DNA from: Hippophae tibetana
Lineage: Eukaryota > Streptophyta > Magnoliopsida > Rosales > Elaeagnaceae
Length of the DNA stretch: 64,000 nucleotides
Direction of reading: 5' to 3'
Assembly: GCA_037013495.1 (NCBI GenBank)
Contig: CM072810.1
Location: 38,097,843-38,161,842, forward strand
Below, piece after piece: positions 1 through 13,733 of this stretch (its first letter is position 1; each line of letters begins with the position of its first letter). The notes below the pieces were generated by a model. It had not been told where the DNA came from. It searched no databases and saw nothing but the letters and a program-made list of their open reading frames with translations. The position numbers and the translations under genes were made by a program.

Positions 1-311
1 CAATCCACTTTCGTGGATGGAAAGAGCTTGAATTTATAGAGATCAAGTATAGCGGTACGAGCGAATTAATTTTGACACAATTGTTAGAATTGATGAATCT
101 AATACCAATGAAGAGAAAATATCTATACTCTCCCATAGATTTACTAAATTTCTTAGAAAGAATAAACCCGTTTTTAGGGATTTAAAAAAAATGTAATCCG
201 AGCTCTAAAATGATTATTTCAATGAATTTATTGTTGTATTTCTTCCAAGCAACTTCAAACATTTTGGAGACCACTCATATAGGCATTTGATCAAAAAATA
301 AATCTAGAACT
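1..311. repeat. Partial monomer at left window edge
   Basis: This is the 3' half of a monomer that began before the window. Its end (ATGTAATCCGAGC and TTTATTGTTGTATTTC, about 190-240) matches the monomer ending near 2,078, which places it as the last member of a repeat unit like the one at 1491-2078. It also carries private differences (GAATTTATAGAGATC, GCGAATTAATTTTG). Confidence 0.9.
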
Positions 312-3300
312 ATGCAGCTGAACATAAATTTTGAACTCTATATCATGCAAGAGGATGAAACTTTGAACAAATTCTATGCAGGTTTTTCAATCAATTTCAG
401 CTACCCGTACAATTTGGATGGACCTATTTGGAAAAAAAAGTAGATTGAAAAAATTGTTGTTAGTCTACATTATCATTTTCAAGAAAAAGATACCTTGCTT
501 AAATCCATATAGAAGGCCTGTGAACTCACTGTTAAATGAATCAGTTGGGAAATTATTCGAATTGCATTATTTGTTGCAAAGATGGTAGCAATCCACTTTC
601 GTGGACGAAAAGAGCTTGACTTTATAGACATCAAGTATAGTGGTACGAGCTAAGCTATTTTGACACAATTGTTAGAAATGATGAATCTAATACCAATGAA
701 GAGAAAATATCTATACTCTCCCATAGATTTACTAAATTTCTTAGAAAGAATAAACCCATTTTTAGGGATTTTCAAAAAAGGTAATCCGAGCTCTAAAATG
801 ATTATTTCAATGAATTTATAGTTGTATTTCTTCCAAGCAACTTCAAACATTTTGGAGACCACTCATATAGGCATTTGAGCAAAAAAATAAATCTAGAACT
901 ATGCAGCTGAACATAAATTTTGAACTCTATATCATGCAAGAGGATGAAACTTTGAACAAATTCTATGCAGGTTTTTCAATCAATTTCAGCTACCCGTACA
1001 ATTTGGATGGACATATTTGGAAAAAAAAAGTAGATTGAGAAAATTGTTGTTAGTCTACATTATCATTTTCAAGAAAAAGATACCTTGCTTAAATCCATAT
1101 AGAAGGCCTATGAACTTACTATTAAATGAATCAGTTGGGAAATTATTCGAACTGCATTATTTGTTGCCAAGATGATAGCAATCCACTTTCGTGGACGGAA
1201 AGAGCTTGACTTTATAGTCATCAAGTATAGCGGTACGAGCTAAGCTATTTCGACACAATTGTTAGAAATGATTAATCTAATACCAATGAAGAGAAAATAT
1301 CTATACTTTCCCATAGATTTACTAAATTTCTTAGAAAGAATAAACCCGTTTTTAGGGATTTTCCAAAAAGGTAATCCGAGCTCTAAAATGATTATTTCAA
1401 TAAATTTATAGTTGTATTTCTTCCAAGCTACTTCAAACATTTCGGAGACCACTCATATAGGCATTTGAGAAAAAAACTTAATCTAGAACTATGCAGCTGA
1501 ACAGAAATTTTGAACTCTATATCATGCAAGAGGATGAAACTTTGAACAAATTCTACGCAGGTTTTTCAATCATTATCAACTACCCGTACAATTTGGATGG
1601 ACCTATTTGGGAAAAAAAGTAGATTGAGAAAATTGTTGTTAGCCTACATTATCATTTCCAAGAAAAAGATACCTTCCTTAAATCCATATAGAAGGCCTGT
1701 GAACTTACTATTAAATGATTCAGTTGGGAAATTATTCGAACTACATTATTTGTTGCCAAGATGATAGCAATCCACTTTCACGGAAGGAAAGAGCTTGACT
1801 TTATAGACATCAAGTATAGTGGTACGAGCGAAGCAATTTTGACACAATTGTTAGAAATGATGAATCTAATACCAATGAAGAGAAAATATCTATACTCTCC
1901 CATAGATTTACTAAATTTCTTAGAAAGAATAAACCCGTTTTTAGGGATTTAAAAAAAATGTAATCCGAGCTCTAAAATGATTATTTCAATGAATTTATTG
2001 TTGTATTTCTTCCAAGCAGCTTCAAACATTTTGGAGACCACTCATATAGGCATTTGATCAAAAAATAAATCTAGAACTATGCAGCTGAACATAAATTTTG
2101 AACTCTATATCATGCAAGAGGATGAAACTTTGAACAAATTCTATGCAGGTTTTTCAATCAATTTCAGCTACCCGTACAATTTGGATGGACCTATTTGGAA
2201 AAAAAAGTAGATTGAAAAAATTGTTGTTAGTCTACATTATCATTTTCAAGAAAAAGATACCTTGCTTAAATCCATATAGAAGGCCTGTGAACTCACTGTT
2301 AAATGAATCAGTTGGGAAATTATTCGAATTGCATTATTTGTTGCAAAGATGGTAGCAATCCACTTTCGTGGACGAAAAGAGCTTGACTTTATAGACATCA
2401 AGTATAGTGGTACGAGCTAAGCTATTTTGACACAATTGTTAGAAATGATGAATCTAATACCAATGAAGAGAAAATATCTATACTCTCCCATAGATTTACT
2501 AAATTTCTTAGATAGAATAAACCCATTTTTAGGGATTTTCAAAAAAGGTAATCCGAGCTCTAAAATGATTATTTCAATGAATTTATAGTTGTATTTCTTC
2601 CAAGCAACTTCAAACATTTTGGAGACCACTCATATAGGCATTTGAGCAAAAAAATAAATCTAGAACTATGTAGCTGAACATAAATTTTGAACTCTATATC
2701 ATGCAAGAGGATGAAACTTTGAACAAATTCTATGCAGGTTTTTCAATCAATTTCAGCTACCCGTACAAATTGGATGGACATATTTGGAAAAAAAAAGTAG
2801 ATTGAGAAAATTGTTGTTAGTCTACATTATCATTTTCAAGAAAAAGATACCTTGCTTAAATCCATATAGAAGGCCTATGAACTTACTATTAAATGAATCA
2901 GTTGGGAAATTATTCGAACTGCATTATTTGTTGCCAAGATGATTGCAATCCACTTTCGTGGACGGAAAGAGCTTGACTTTATAGTCATCAAGTATAGCGG
3001 TACGAGCTAAGCTATTTTGACACAAATTTTAGAAATGATGAATCTAATACCAATGAAGAGAAAATATCTATACTTTCGCATAGATTTACTAACTTTCTTA
3101 GAAAGAATAAACCCATTTTTAGGGATTTTCAAAAAAGGTAATCCGAGCTCTAAAATGATTATTTCAATGAATTTATAGTTGTATTTCTTCCAAGCTACTT
3201 CAAACATTTCGGAGACCACTCATATAGGCATTTGAGAAAAAAACTAAATCTAGAACTATGCAGCTGAACAGAAATTTTGAACTCTATATCATGCAAGAGG

Positions 3301-6204
3301 ATGAAACTTTGAACAAATTCTATGCAGGTTTTTCAATCAATTTCAGCTACCCGTACAATTTGGATGGACCTATTTGGAAAAAAAAGTAGATTGAAAAAAT
3401 TGTTGTTAGTCTACATTATCATTTTCAAGAAAAAGATACCTTGCTTAAATCCATATAGAAGGCCTGTGAACTCACTGTTAAATGAATCAGTTGGGAAATT
3501 ATTCGAATTGCATTATTTGTTGCAAAGATGGTAGCAATCCACTTTCGTGGACGAAAAGAGCTTGACTTTATAGACATCAAGTATAGTGGTACGAGCTAAG
3601 CTATTTTGACACAATTGTTAGAAATGATGAATCTAATACCAATGAAGAGAAAATATCTATACTCTCCCATAGATTTACTAAATTTCTTAGAAAGAATAAA
3701 CCCATTTTTAGGGATTTTCAAAAAAGGTAATCCGAGCTCTAAAATGATTATTTCAATGAATTTATAGTTGTATTTCTTCCAAGCAACTTCAAACATTTTG
3801 GAGACCACTCATATAGGCATTTGAGCAAAAAAATAAATCTAGAACTATGCAGCTGAACATAAATTTTGAACTCTATATCATGCAAGAGGATGAAACTTTG
3901 AACAAATTCTATGCAGGTTTTTCAATCAATTTCAGCTACCCGTACAATTTGGATGGACATATTTGGAAAAAAAAAAGTAGATTGAGAAAATTGTTGTTAG
4001 TCTACATTATCATTTTCAAGAAAAAGATACCTTGCTTAAATCCATATAGAAGGCCTATGAACTTACTATTAAATGAATCAGTTGGGAAATTATTCGAACT
4101 GCATTATTTGTTGCCAAGATGATAGCAATCCACTTTCGTGGACGGAAAGAGCTTGACTTTATAGTCATCAAGTATAGCGGTACGAGCTAAGCTATTTCGA
4201 CACAATTGTTAGAAATGATTAATCTAATACCAATGAAGAGAAAATATCTATACTTTCCCATAGATTTACTAAATTTCTTAGAAAGAATAAACCCGTTTTT
4301 AGGGATTTTCCAAAAAGGTAATCCGAGCTCTAAAATGATTATTTCAATAAATTTATAGTTGTATTTCTTCCAAGCTACTTCAAACATTTCGGAGACCACT
4401 CATATAGGCATTTGAGAAAAAAACTTAATCTAGAACTATGCAGCTGAACAGAAATTTTGAACTCTATATGATGCAAGAGGATGAAACTTTGAACAATTTC
4501 TACGCAGGTTTTTCAATCATTATCAACTACCCGTACAATTTGGATGGACCTATTTGGGAAAAAAAGTAGATTGAGAAAATTGTTGTTAGCCTACATTATC
4601 ATTTCCAAGAAAAAGATACCTTCCTTAAATCCATATAGAAGGCCTGTGAACTTACTATTAAATGATTCAGTTGGGAAATTATTCGAACTACATTATTTGT
4701 TGCCAAGATGATAGCAATCCACTTTCACGGAAGGAAAGAGCTTGACTTTATAGACATCAAGTATAGTTGTACGAGCGAAGCAATTTTGACACAATTGTTA
4801 GAAATGATGAATCTAATACCAATGAAGAGAAAATATCTATACTCTCCCATAGATTTACTAAATTTCTTAGAAAGAATAAACCCGTTTTTAGGGATTTAAA
4901 AAAAATGTAATCCGAGCTCTAAAATGATTATTTCAATGAATTTATTGTTGTATTTCTTCCAAGCAGCTTCAAACATTTTGGAGACCACTCATATAGGCAT
5001 TTGATCAAAAAATAAATCTAGAACTATGCAGCTGAACATAAATTTTGAACTCTATATCATGCAAGAGGATGAAACTTTGAACAAATTCTATGCAGGTTTT
5101 TCAATCAATTTCAGCTACCCGTACAATTTGGATGGACCAATTTGGAAAAAAAAGTAGATTGAAAAAATTGTTGTTAGTCTACATTATCATTTTCAAGAAA
5201 AAGATACCTTGCTTAAATCCATATAGAAGGCCTGTGAACTCACTGTTAAATGAATCAGTTGGGAAATTATTCGAATTGCATTATTTGTTGCAAAGATGGT
5301 AGCAATCCACTTTCGTGGACGAAAAGAGCTTGACTTTATAGACATCAAGTATAGTGGTACGAGCTAAGCTATTTTGACACAATTGTTAGAAATGATGAAT
5401 CTAATACCAATGAAGAGAAAATATCTATACTCTCCCATAGATTTACTAAATTTCTTAGATAGAATAAACCCATTTTTAGGGATTTTCAAAAAAGGTAATC
5501 CGAGCTCTAAAATGATTATTTCAATGAATTTATAGTTGTATTTCTTCCAAGAAACTTCAAACATTTTGGAGACCACTCATATAGGCATTTGAGCAAAAAA
5601 ATAAATCTAGAACTATGTAGCTGAACATAAATTTTGAACTCTATATCATGCAAGAGGATGAAACTTTGAACAAATTCTATGCAGGTTTTTCAATCAATTT
5701 CAGCTACCCGTACAATTTGGATGGACATATTTGGAAAAAAAAAGTAGATTGAGAAAATTGTTGTTAGTCTACATTATCATTTTCAAGAAAAAGATACCTT
5801 GCTTAAATCCATATAGAAGGCCTATGAACTTACTATTAAATGAATCAGTTGGGAAATTATTCGAACTGCATTATTTGTTGCCAAGATGATAGCAATCCAC
5901 TTTCGTGGACGGAAAGAGCTTGACTTTATAGTCATCAAGTATAGCGGTACGAGCTAAGCTATTTTGACACAAATTTTAGAAATGATGAATCTAATACCAA
6001 TGAAGAGAAAATATCTATACTTTCGCATAGATTTACTAACTTTCTTAGAAAGAATAAACCCATTTTTAGGGATTTTCAAAAAAGGTAATCCGAGCTCTAA
6101 AATGATTATTTCAATGAATTTATAGTTGTATTTCTTCCAAGCTACTTCAAACATTTCGGAGACCACTCATATAGGCATTTGAGAAAAAAACTAAATCTAG
6201 AACT
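312..6204. repeat. Higher-order repeat block: 5-monomer unit, 2 copies (2946/2947 bp)
   Basis: Monomer starts are 312, 901, 1491, 2079, 2668 and then 3258, 3847, 4438, 5026, 5615. Each monomer of the first five has its close match 2946-2947 bp later, and the internal order is A-B-C-A-B'. The A type carries GTAGATTGAAAAAATTG and GTTGCAAAGATGGTAG. The C type carries TTCCTTAAATCC and an ATCATTATCAACTAC segment. The two copies differ at a few bases, such as TATATCATGC against TATATGATGC in the C monomers and one base of A-tract length in the B monomers. The A-type sequence also recurs at a 1767-bp (3-monomer) offset, so the 5-monomer unit probably arose from an older 3-monomer one. The monomer starting at 3258 begins with C-like sequence (GAACAGAAATTTTG) and turns into A type, which marks an exchange junction. 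Confidence 0.85.
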
Positions 6205-9200
6205 ATGCAGCTGAACAGAAATTTTGAACTCTATATCATGCAAGAGGATGAAACTTTGAACAAATTCTACGCAGGTTTTGTCAATCATTATCAACTACCC
6301 GTACAATTTGGATGGACCTATTTGGAAAAAAAAGTAGATTGAGAAAATGGTTGTTAGCCTACATTATCATTTCCAAGAAAAAGATACCTTGCTTAAATCC
6401 ATATAGAAGGCCTGTGAACTTACTGTTAAATGAATCAGTTGGGAAATTATTCGAACTGCATTATTTGTTGCCAAGATGATAGCAATCCACTTTCGCGGAC
6501 GGAAAGAGCTTAACTTTATAGACATCAAGTATAGTGGTACGAGCGAAGCTATTTTGACACAATTGTTATAAATGATGAATCTAATACCAATGAAGAGAAA
6601 ATATGAATACTTTCCCATAGATTTACTAAATTTCTTAGAAAGAATAATCCCATTTTTAGGGATTTAAAAAAAAGGTAATACGAGCTCTAAAATAAGAATT
6701 TCAATGAATTTATAGTTGTATTTCTTCCAAGCTACTTCAAACATTTCGGAGACCACTCATATAGGCATTTGAGAAAAAAACTAAATCTAGAACTATGCAG
6801 CTGAACAGAAATTTTGAACTCTATATCATGCAAGAGGATGAAACTTTGAACAAATTCTACGCAGGTTTTTCAATCAATTTCAGCTACCCGTACAATTTGG
6901 ATGGACCAATTTGGAAAAAAAAGTAGATTGAGAAAATTTTTTTTAGCCTACATTATCATTTTCAAGAAAGAGATACCTTGCTTAAATCCATATAGAAGGC
7001 CTGTGAACTCACTGTTAAATGAATCATTTGGGAAATTATTCGAACTGCATTATTTGTTGCCAAGATGATAGCAATCCACTTTCGCGGACGAAAAGAGCTT
7101 GAATTTATAGACATCAAGTATAGTGGTACGAGCGAAGCTATTTTGACACAATTGTTAGAAATGATGAATCTAATACCAATGAAGAGAAAATATCTATACT
7201 CTCCCATAGATTTACTAAATTTCTTAAAAAGAATAAACCTGTTTTTAGGGATTTAAAAAAAAGGTAATCCGAGCTCTAAAATGATTATTTCAATGAATTT
7301 ATAGTTGTATTTCTTCCAAGCTACTTCAAACATTTCGGAGACCACTCATATAGGCATTTGAGAAAAAAACTAAATCTAGAACTATGCAGCTGAACATAAA
7401 TTTTGAACTCTATATCATGCAAGATGATGAAACTTTGAACAAATTCTACGCAGGTTTTTCAATCATTTTCAACTACCCGTACAATTTGGATGGAACTATT
7501 TGGAAAATAAAGTAGATTGAGCAAAATTGTTGTTAGCCTACATTATCATTTCCAAGAAAAAGATACCTTGCTTAAATCCATATAGAAGGCCTGTCAACTT
7601 ACTATTAAATGAATCAGTTGGGAAATTATTCGAACTACATTATTTGTTGCCAAGATGATAGCAATCCACTTTCGTGGACGGAAAGAGCTTGAATTTATAG
7701 ACATCAAGTAAAGTGGTACGAGCAAAGATATTTTGACACAATTGTTAGAAATGATGAATCTAATACCAATGAAGAGAAAATATCTATACTCTCCCATAGA
7801 TTTACTAAATTTCTTAGAAAGAATAAACCCATTTTTAGGGATTTTCAAAAAAGGTAATCTGAGCTCTAAAATGATTATTTCAACGAATTTATAGTTGTAT
7901 TTCTTCCAAGCTACTTCAAACATTTCGGAGACCACTCATATAGGCATTTGAGCAAAAAACTAAATCTAGAACTATGCAGCTGAACAGAAATTTTGAACTC
8001 TATATCAAGCAAGAGGATGAAACTTTGACCAAATTCAACGCAGGTTTTTCAATCATTATCAACTACCCGTACAATTTGGATGGACATATTTGGAAAAAAA
8101 AAGTAGATTGAGAAAATTGTTGTTAGTCTACAATATCATTTTCAAGAAAAAGATACCTTGCTTAAATCCATATAGAAGGCCTGTTAACTTACTGTTAAAT
8201 GAATCAGTTGGGAAATTATTCGAACTGCATCACTTGTTACCAAGATGATGGCAATCCATTGTCGTGCACGGAAAGAGCTTGACTTTATAGACATCAAGTA
8301 TAGTGGTACGAGCGAAGCTATTTTGACACAATTGTTAGAAATGATGAATCTAATACCAATGAAGAGAAAATATCTATACCCTCCCATAGATTTACTAAAT
8401 TTCTTAGAAAGAATAAACCCATTTTTAGGGATTTTCAAGAAAGGTAATCCTAGCTCTAAAATGATTATTTCGATGAATTTATAGTTGTATTTCTTCCAAG
8501 CTACTTCAAACATTTCGGAGACCACTCATATAGGCATTTGAGCAAAAAATAAATCTAGAACTATGCAGCTGAACATAAATTTTGAACTCTATATCATGCA
8601 AGAGGATGAAACTTTGAACAAATTCTATGCAGATTTTTCAATGAATTTCAGCTACCCGTACAATTTGGATGGACCTAGTTGGAAAAAAAAGTACATTGAG
8701 AAAATTGTTGTTAGCCTACATTATCATTTTCAAGAAAAATATTCCTTGGTTAAATCCATATAGAAGGCCTGTGAACTTACTGTTAAATGAATCAGAAGGA
8801 AAATTATTCGAACGGCATCACTTGTTACCAAGTTGATGGCAATCCATTGTCGTGGACGGAAAGAGCTTGACTTTATAGACATCAAGAATAGTGGTACAAG
8901 CGAAGCTATTTTGACACAATTGTTAGAAATGATGAATCTAATACCAATGAAGAGAAAATAGCTATACTTTCCAATAGATTTACTAAATCTCTTAGAAAGA
9001 ATAAACCCATTTTTAGTGATTTTCAAAAAAGGTAATCCGAGCTCTAAAATAAGTATTTCAATGAATTTATAGTTGTATTTCTTCCAAGTAACTTCAAACA
9101 TTTTGGAGACCACTCATATAGGCATTTGAGCAAAAAAACTAAATCTAGAACTATGCATCTGAACATAAATTTTGAACTCTATATCATGCAAGAGGAAGAA

Positions 9201-11507
9201 ACTTTGAACAAATTCTATGCAGGTTTTTCAATCAATTTCAGCTACTCGTACAATTTGGATGGACCTATTTGGAAAAAAAAGTATATTGGGAAAATTGTTG
9301 GTAGTCTACATTATCATTTTCAAGAAAAAGATACCTTGCTTAAATCCATATAGAAGGCCTATGAACTTACCGTTAAATGAATCAGTTGGGAAATTATTCG
9401 AACTGCATTATTTGTTGCCAAGATGATAGCAATCCACTTTCGCGGACGAAAAGAGCTTGAGTTTATAGACATCAAGTATAGTGGTACGAGCGAAGCTATT
9501 TTGACACAATTGTTAGAAATGATGAATCTAATACCAATGAAGAGAAAATATCTATACTTTCGCATAGATTTACTAACTTTCTCAGAAAGAATAAACCCAT
9601 TTTTAGGGATTTTCCAAAAAGGTAATCCGAGCTCTAAAATGATTATTTCAATGAATTTATAGTTGTATTTCTTCCAAGCTACTTCAAACATTTCGGAGAC
9701 CACTCATATAGGCATTTGAGAAAAAAACTTAATCTAGAACTATGCAGCTGAACAGAAATTTTGAACTCTATATCATGCAAGAGGATGAAACTTTGAACAA
9801 ATTCTACGCAGGTTTTTCAATCATTATCAACTACCCGTACAATTTGGATGGACCTATTTGGGGAAAAAAGTAGATTGAGAAAATTGTTGTTAGCCTACAT
9901 TATCATTTCCAAGAAAAAGATACCTTCCTTAAATCCATATAGAAGGCCTGTGAACTTACTATTAAATGATTCAGTTGGGAAATTATTCGAACTACATTAT
10001 TTGTTGCCAAGATGATAGCAATCCACTTTCGCGGAAGGAAAGAGCTTGACTTTATAGACATCAAGTATAGTGGTACGAGCGAAGCAATTTTGACACAATT
10101 GTTAGAATTGATGAATCTAATACCAATGAAGAGAAAATATCTATACTTTCCCATAGATTTACTAAATTTCTTAGAAAGAATAAACCCGTTTTTAGGGATT
10201 TTCCAAAAAGGTAATCCGAGCTCTAAAATGATTATTTCAATGAATTTATAGTTGTATTTCTTCCAAGCTACTTCAAACATTTCGGAGACCACTCATATAG
10301 GCATTTGAGAAAAAAACTTAATCTAGAACTATGCAGCTGAACAGAAATTTTGAACTCTATATCATGCAAGAGGATGAAACTTTGAACAAATTCTACGCAG
10401 GTTTTTCAATCATTATCAACTACCCGTACAATTTGGATGGACCTATTTGGGAAAAAAAGTAGATTGAGAAAATTGTTGTTAGCCTACATTATCATTTCCA
10501 AGAAAAAGATACCTTCCTTAAATCCATATAGAAGGCCTGTGAACTAACTATTAAATGATTCAGTTGGGAAATTATTCGAACTACATTATTTGTTGCCAAG
10601 ATGATAGCAATCCACTTTCACGGAAAGAAAGAGCTTGACTTTATAGACATCAAGTATAGTGGTACGAGCGAAGCAATTTTGACACAATTGTTAGAATTGA
10701 TGAATCTAATACCAATGAAGAGAAAATATCTATACTTTCCCATAGATTTACTAAATTTCTTAGAAAGAATAAACCCGTTTTTAGGGATTTAAAAAAAAGG
10801 TAATCAGAGCTCTAAAATGATTATTTCATTGAATTTATAGTTGTATTTCTTCCAAGCAACTACAAACATTTTGGAGACCACTCATATAGCCATTTGATCA
10901 AAAAATAAATCTAGAACTATGAAGCTGAACATAAATTTTGAACTCTATATCATGCAAGAGGATGAAACTTTGAACAAATTCTATGCAGGTTTTTCAATCA
11001 ATTTCTCCTACCCGTACAATTTGGATGGACATATTTGAAAAAAAAAGTAGATTGAGCAAATTGTTGTTAGTCTACATTATCATTTTCAAGAAGAAGATAC
11101 CTTGCTTAAATCCATATAGAAGGCCTGTGAACTTACTTTTAAATGAATCAGTTGGCAAATTATTCGAACTGCATCACTTGTTGCCAAGATGAAGGGAATC
11201 CACTTTCGCGGACGGAAAGAGCTTGACTTTATAGTCATCAAGTATAGCGGTACGAGCGAAGCTATTTTTACACAATTGTTAGAAATGATGAATCTAATAC
11301 CAATTAAGAGAAAATATCAATACTCTCCCATAGATTTACTAAATTTCTTAGAAAGAATAAACCCGTTTTTAGGGATTTAAAAAAAAGGTAATCAGAGCTC
11401 TAAAATGTTTATTTCAATAAATTTATAGTTATATTTCTTCCAAGCAACATTAAACATTTTAGAGCCCACTCATATAGGCATTTGAGCAAAAAACGAACTC
11501 TAGACCT
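6205..11507. repeat. Heterogeneous monomer segment, 9 monomers
   Basis: Monomers start at 6205, 6795, 7384, 7974, 8563, 9153, 9742, 10331 and 10919. No fixed higher-order period is visible, and neighbours carry different combinations of variants. The monomer at 6205 has an extra G (GGTTTTGTCAATC, near 6277). The monomer at 9153 is the first with the ATGCATCTGAAC and GAGGAAGAAAC variants that become common in the right half of the array. The monomers at 9742 and 10331 are near-identical neighbours. Mixed variants without a fixed order suggest an older or less recently homogenised part of the array. Confidence 0.8.
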
Positions 11508-13271
11508 ATGCAATTGAACAAAAAATTTGCACTCTATATCATGCAAGATGATGAAACATTGCACAAATTCTATGCAGGTTATCAAACATTATCAACTACT
11601 TGTACAATTTGGATGGACCTATTTGAAAAAAAAAGTAGATTGAGAATATTGTTGTTAGCCTACATTATCATTTTCAAGAAAAAGGTACCTTGCTTAAATC
11701 CATATAGAAGGCCTGTTAACTTACTGTTAAATGAATCAGTTGGGAAATTATTCGAACTGCATTATTTGTTGCCAAGATGATGGAAATCCACTGTCGTGGA
11801 CGGAAAGAGCTTGACATTATAGACATCAAGTATAGTGGTACGAGCGAAGAAATTTTGACACAATTGTTAGAATTCATGAATCTAATACCAATGAAGAGAA
11901 AATATCTATACTTTCCCATAGATTTACTAAATTTCTTAGAAAGAATAAACCCGTTTTTAGGGATTTAAAAAAAAGGTAATCCGAGCTCTAAAATGATTAT
12001 TTCATTGAATTTATAGTTGTATTTCTTCCAAGCAACTGGAAACATTTTGGAGACCACTCATATAGCCATTTGATCAAAAAATAAATCTAGAACTATGCAG
12101 CTAAACATAAATTTTGAACTCAATATCATGCAAGAGGATGAAACTTTGAACAAATTCTATGCAGGTTTTTCAATCAATTTCTGCTACCCGTACAATTTGG
12201 ATGGACATATTTGAAAAAAAAAGTAGATTGAGCAAATTATTGTTAGTCTACATTATCATTTTCAAGAAGAATAAACCTTGCTTAAATCCATATAGAAGGC
12301 CTGTGAACTTACTTTTAAATGAATCAGTTGGGAAATTATTCGAACTGCATCACTTGTTGCCAAGATGAAGGGAATCCACTTTCGCGGACGGAAAGAGCTT
12401 GACTTTATAGTCATCAAGTATAGCGGTACGAGCGAAGCTATTTTGACACAATTGTTAGAAATGATGAATCTAATACCAATTAAGAGAAAATATCTATACT
12501 CTCCCATAGATTTACTAAATTTCTTAGAAAGAATAAACCCGATTTTAGGGATTTAAAAAAAAGGTAATCCGAGCTCTAAAATGATTATTTTAATGAATTT
12601 ATAGTTGTATTTCTTCCAAGCAACTTCAAACATTTTGGAGACCACTCATATAGGCATTTGAGCAAAAAATAAATCTAGAACTATGTAGCTGAACATAAAT
12701 TTTGAACTCTATATCATGCAAGAGGATGAAACTTTGAAGAAATTCTATGCAGGTTTTTCAATCAATTTCACCTACCCGTACAATTTGGATGGACCTATTT
12801 GGAAAAAAAAGTAGATTGAGAAAATTGTTGTTAGCCTACATTATCATTTTCAAGAAAAAGATACCTTGCTTAAATCCATATAGAAGGCCTGTGAACTTAC
12901 TATTAAATGAATCAGTTGGGAAATTATTCGAACTGCATTATTTGTTGCCAAGATGATAGCAATCCACTTTCGTGGACGGAAAGAGCTTGACTGTATAGAC
13001 ATCAAGTATAGTGGTACGAGCGAAGTTATTTTGACACAATTGTTAGAAATGATGAATCTAATACCAATGAAGAGAAAATATCTATACTTTCCCATAGATT
13101 TACTAAATTTCTTAGAAAGAATAAACCCGTTTTTAGGGATTAAAAAGAAAAGGTATCCGAGCTCTAAAATGATTATTTCAATGAATTTATAGTTGTATTT
13201 CTTCCAAGCAACTTCAAATATTTTGGAGACCACTCATACAGGCATTTGAGCAAAAAACTAAATCTAGAACT

Positions 13272-13733
13272 ATGCAGCTGAACATAAATTTTGAACTCTA
13301 TATCATGCATGAGGATGAAACTTTGAACAAATTCTATGCAGGTTTTTCAATCAATTTCAACTACCCGTACAATTTGGATGGACCTATTTGGAAAAAAAAG
13401 TAGATTGAGAAAATTGTTGTTAGCCTACATTATCATTTTCAAGAAAAATATACGTTGCTTAAATCCATATAGAAGGCCTGTGAACTTACTGTTAAATGAA
13501 TCAGTTTTGAAATTATTCAAACTGCATCACTTGTTGCCAAGTTGATGGCAATCCACTTTCGCGGACGGAAAGATCTTGACTTTATAGTCATCAAGTATAG
13601 TGGTCAAAACGAAGATATTTTTGACACAATTGTTAGAAATGATGAATCTAATACCAATAAAGAGAAAATATCTATACTTTACGAGGTATTTACTAAATTT
13701 CTTGGAAAGAATCAACCTTTTTTTAAGATTTAA
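13272..13733 (+). pseudogene. Relic protein-coding frame, variant with frame-restored 3' end
   Basis: From the ATG at 13272 one frame runs 153 codons to a TAA, interrupted by only three stops: TAG at 13401, TAG at 13470 and TGA at 13497. The last 63 codons (from 13542) are open and read like a soluble protein, for example HFRGRKDLDF, then QNEDIFDTIVRNDESNTN, then VFTKFLGKNQPFFKI. This monomer has one base more than its relatives in GAAGATATTTTTGAC, and that base joins the upstream frame to the acidic stretch. In other monomers the acidic stretch lies in a different frame. I do not recognise the protein and see no catalytic motif, signal peptide or membrane segment. It cannot be expressed intact because of the stops. 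It is best read as a fossil of coding sequence inside the satellite. A chance open frame in AT-rich DNA is the main alternative. Confidence 0.45.
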
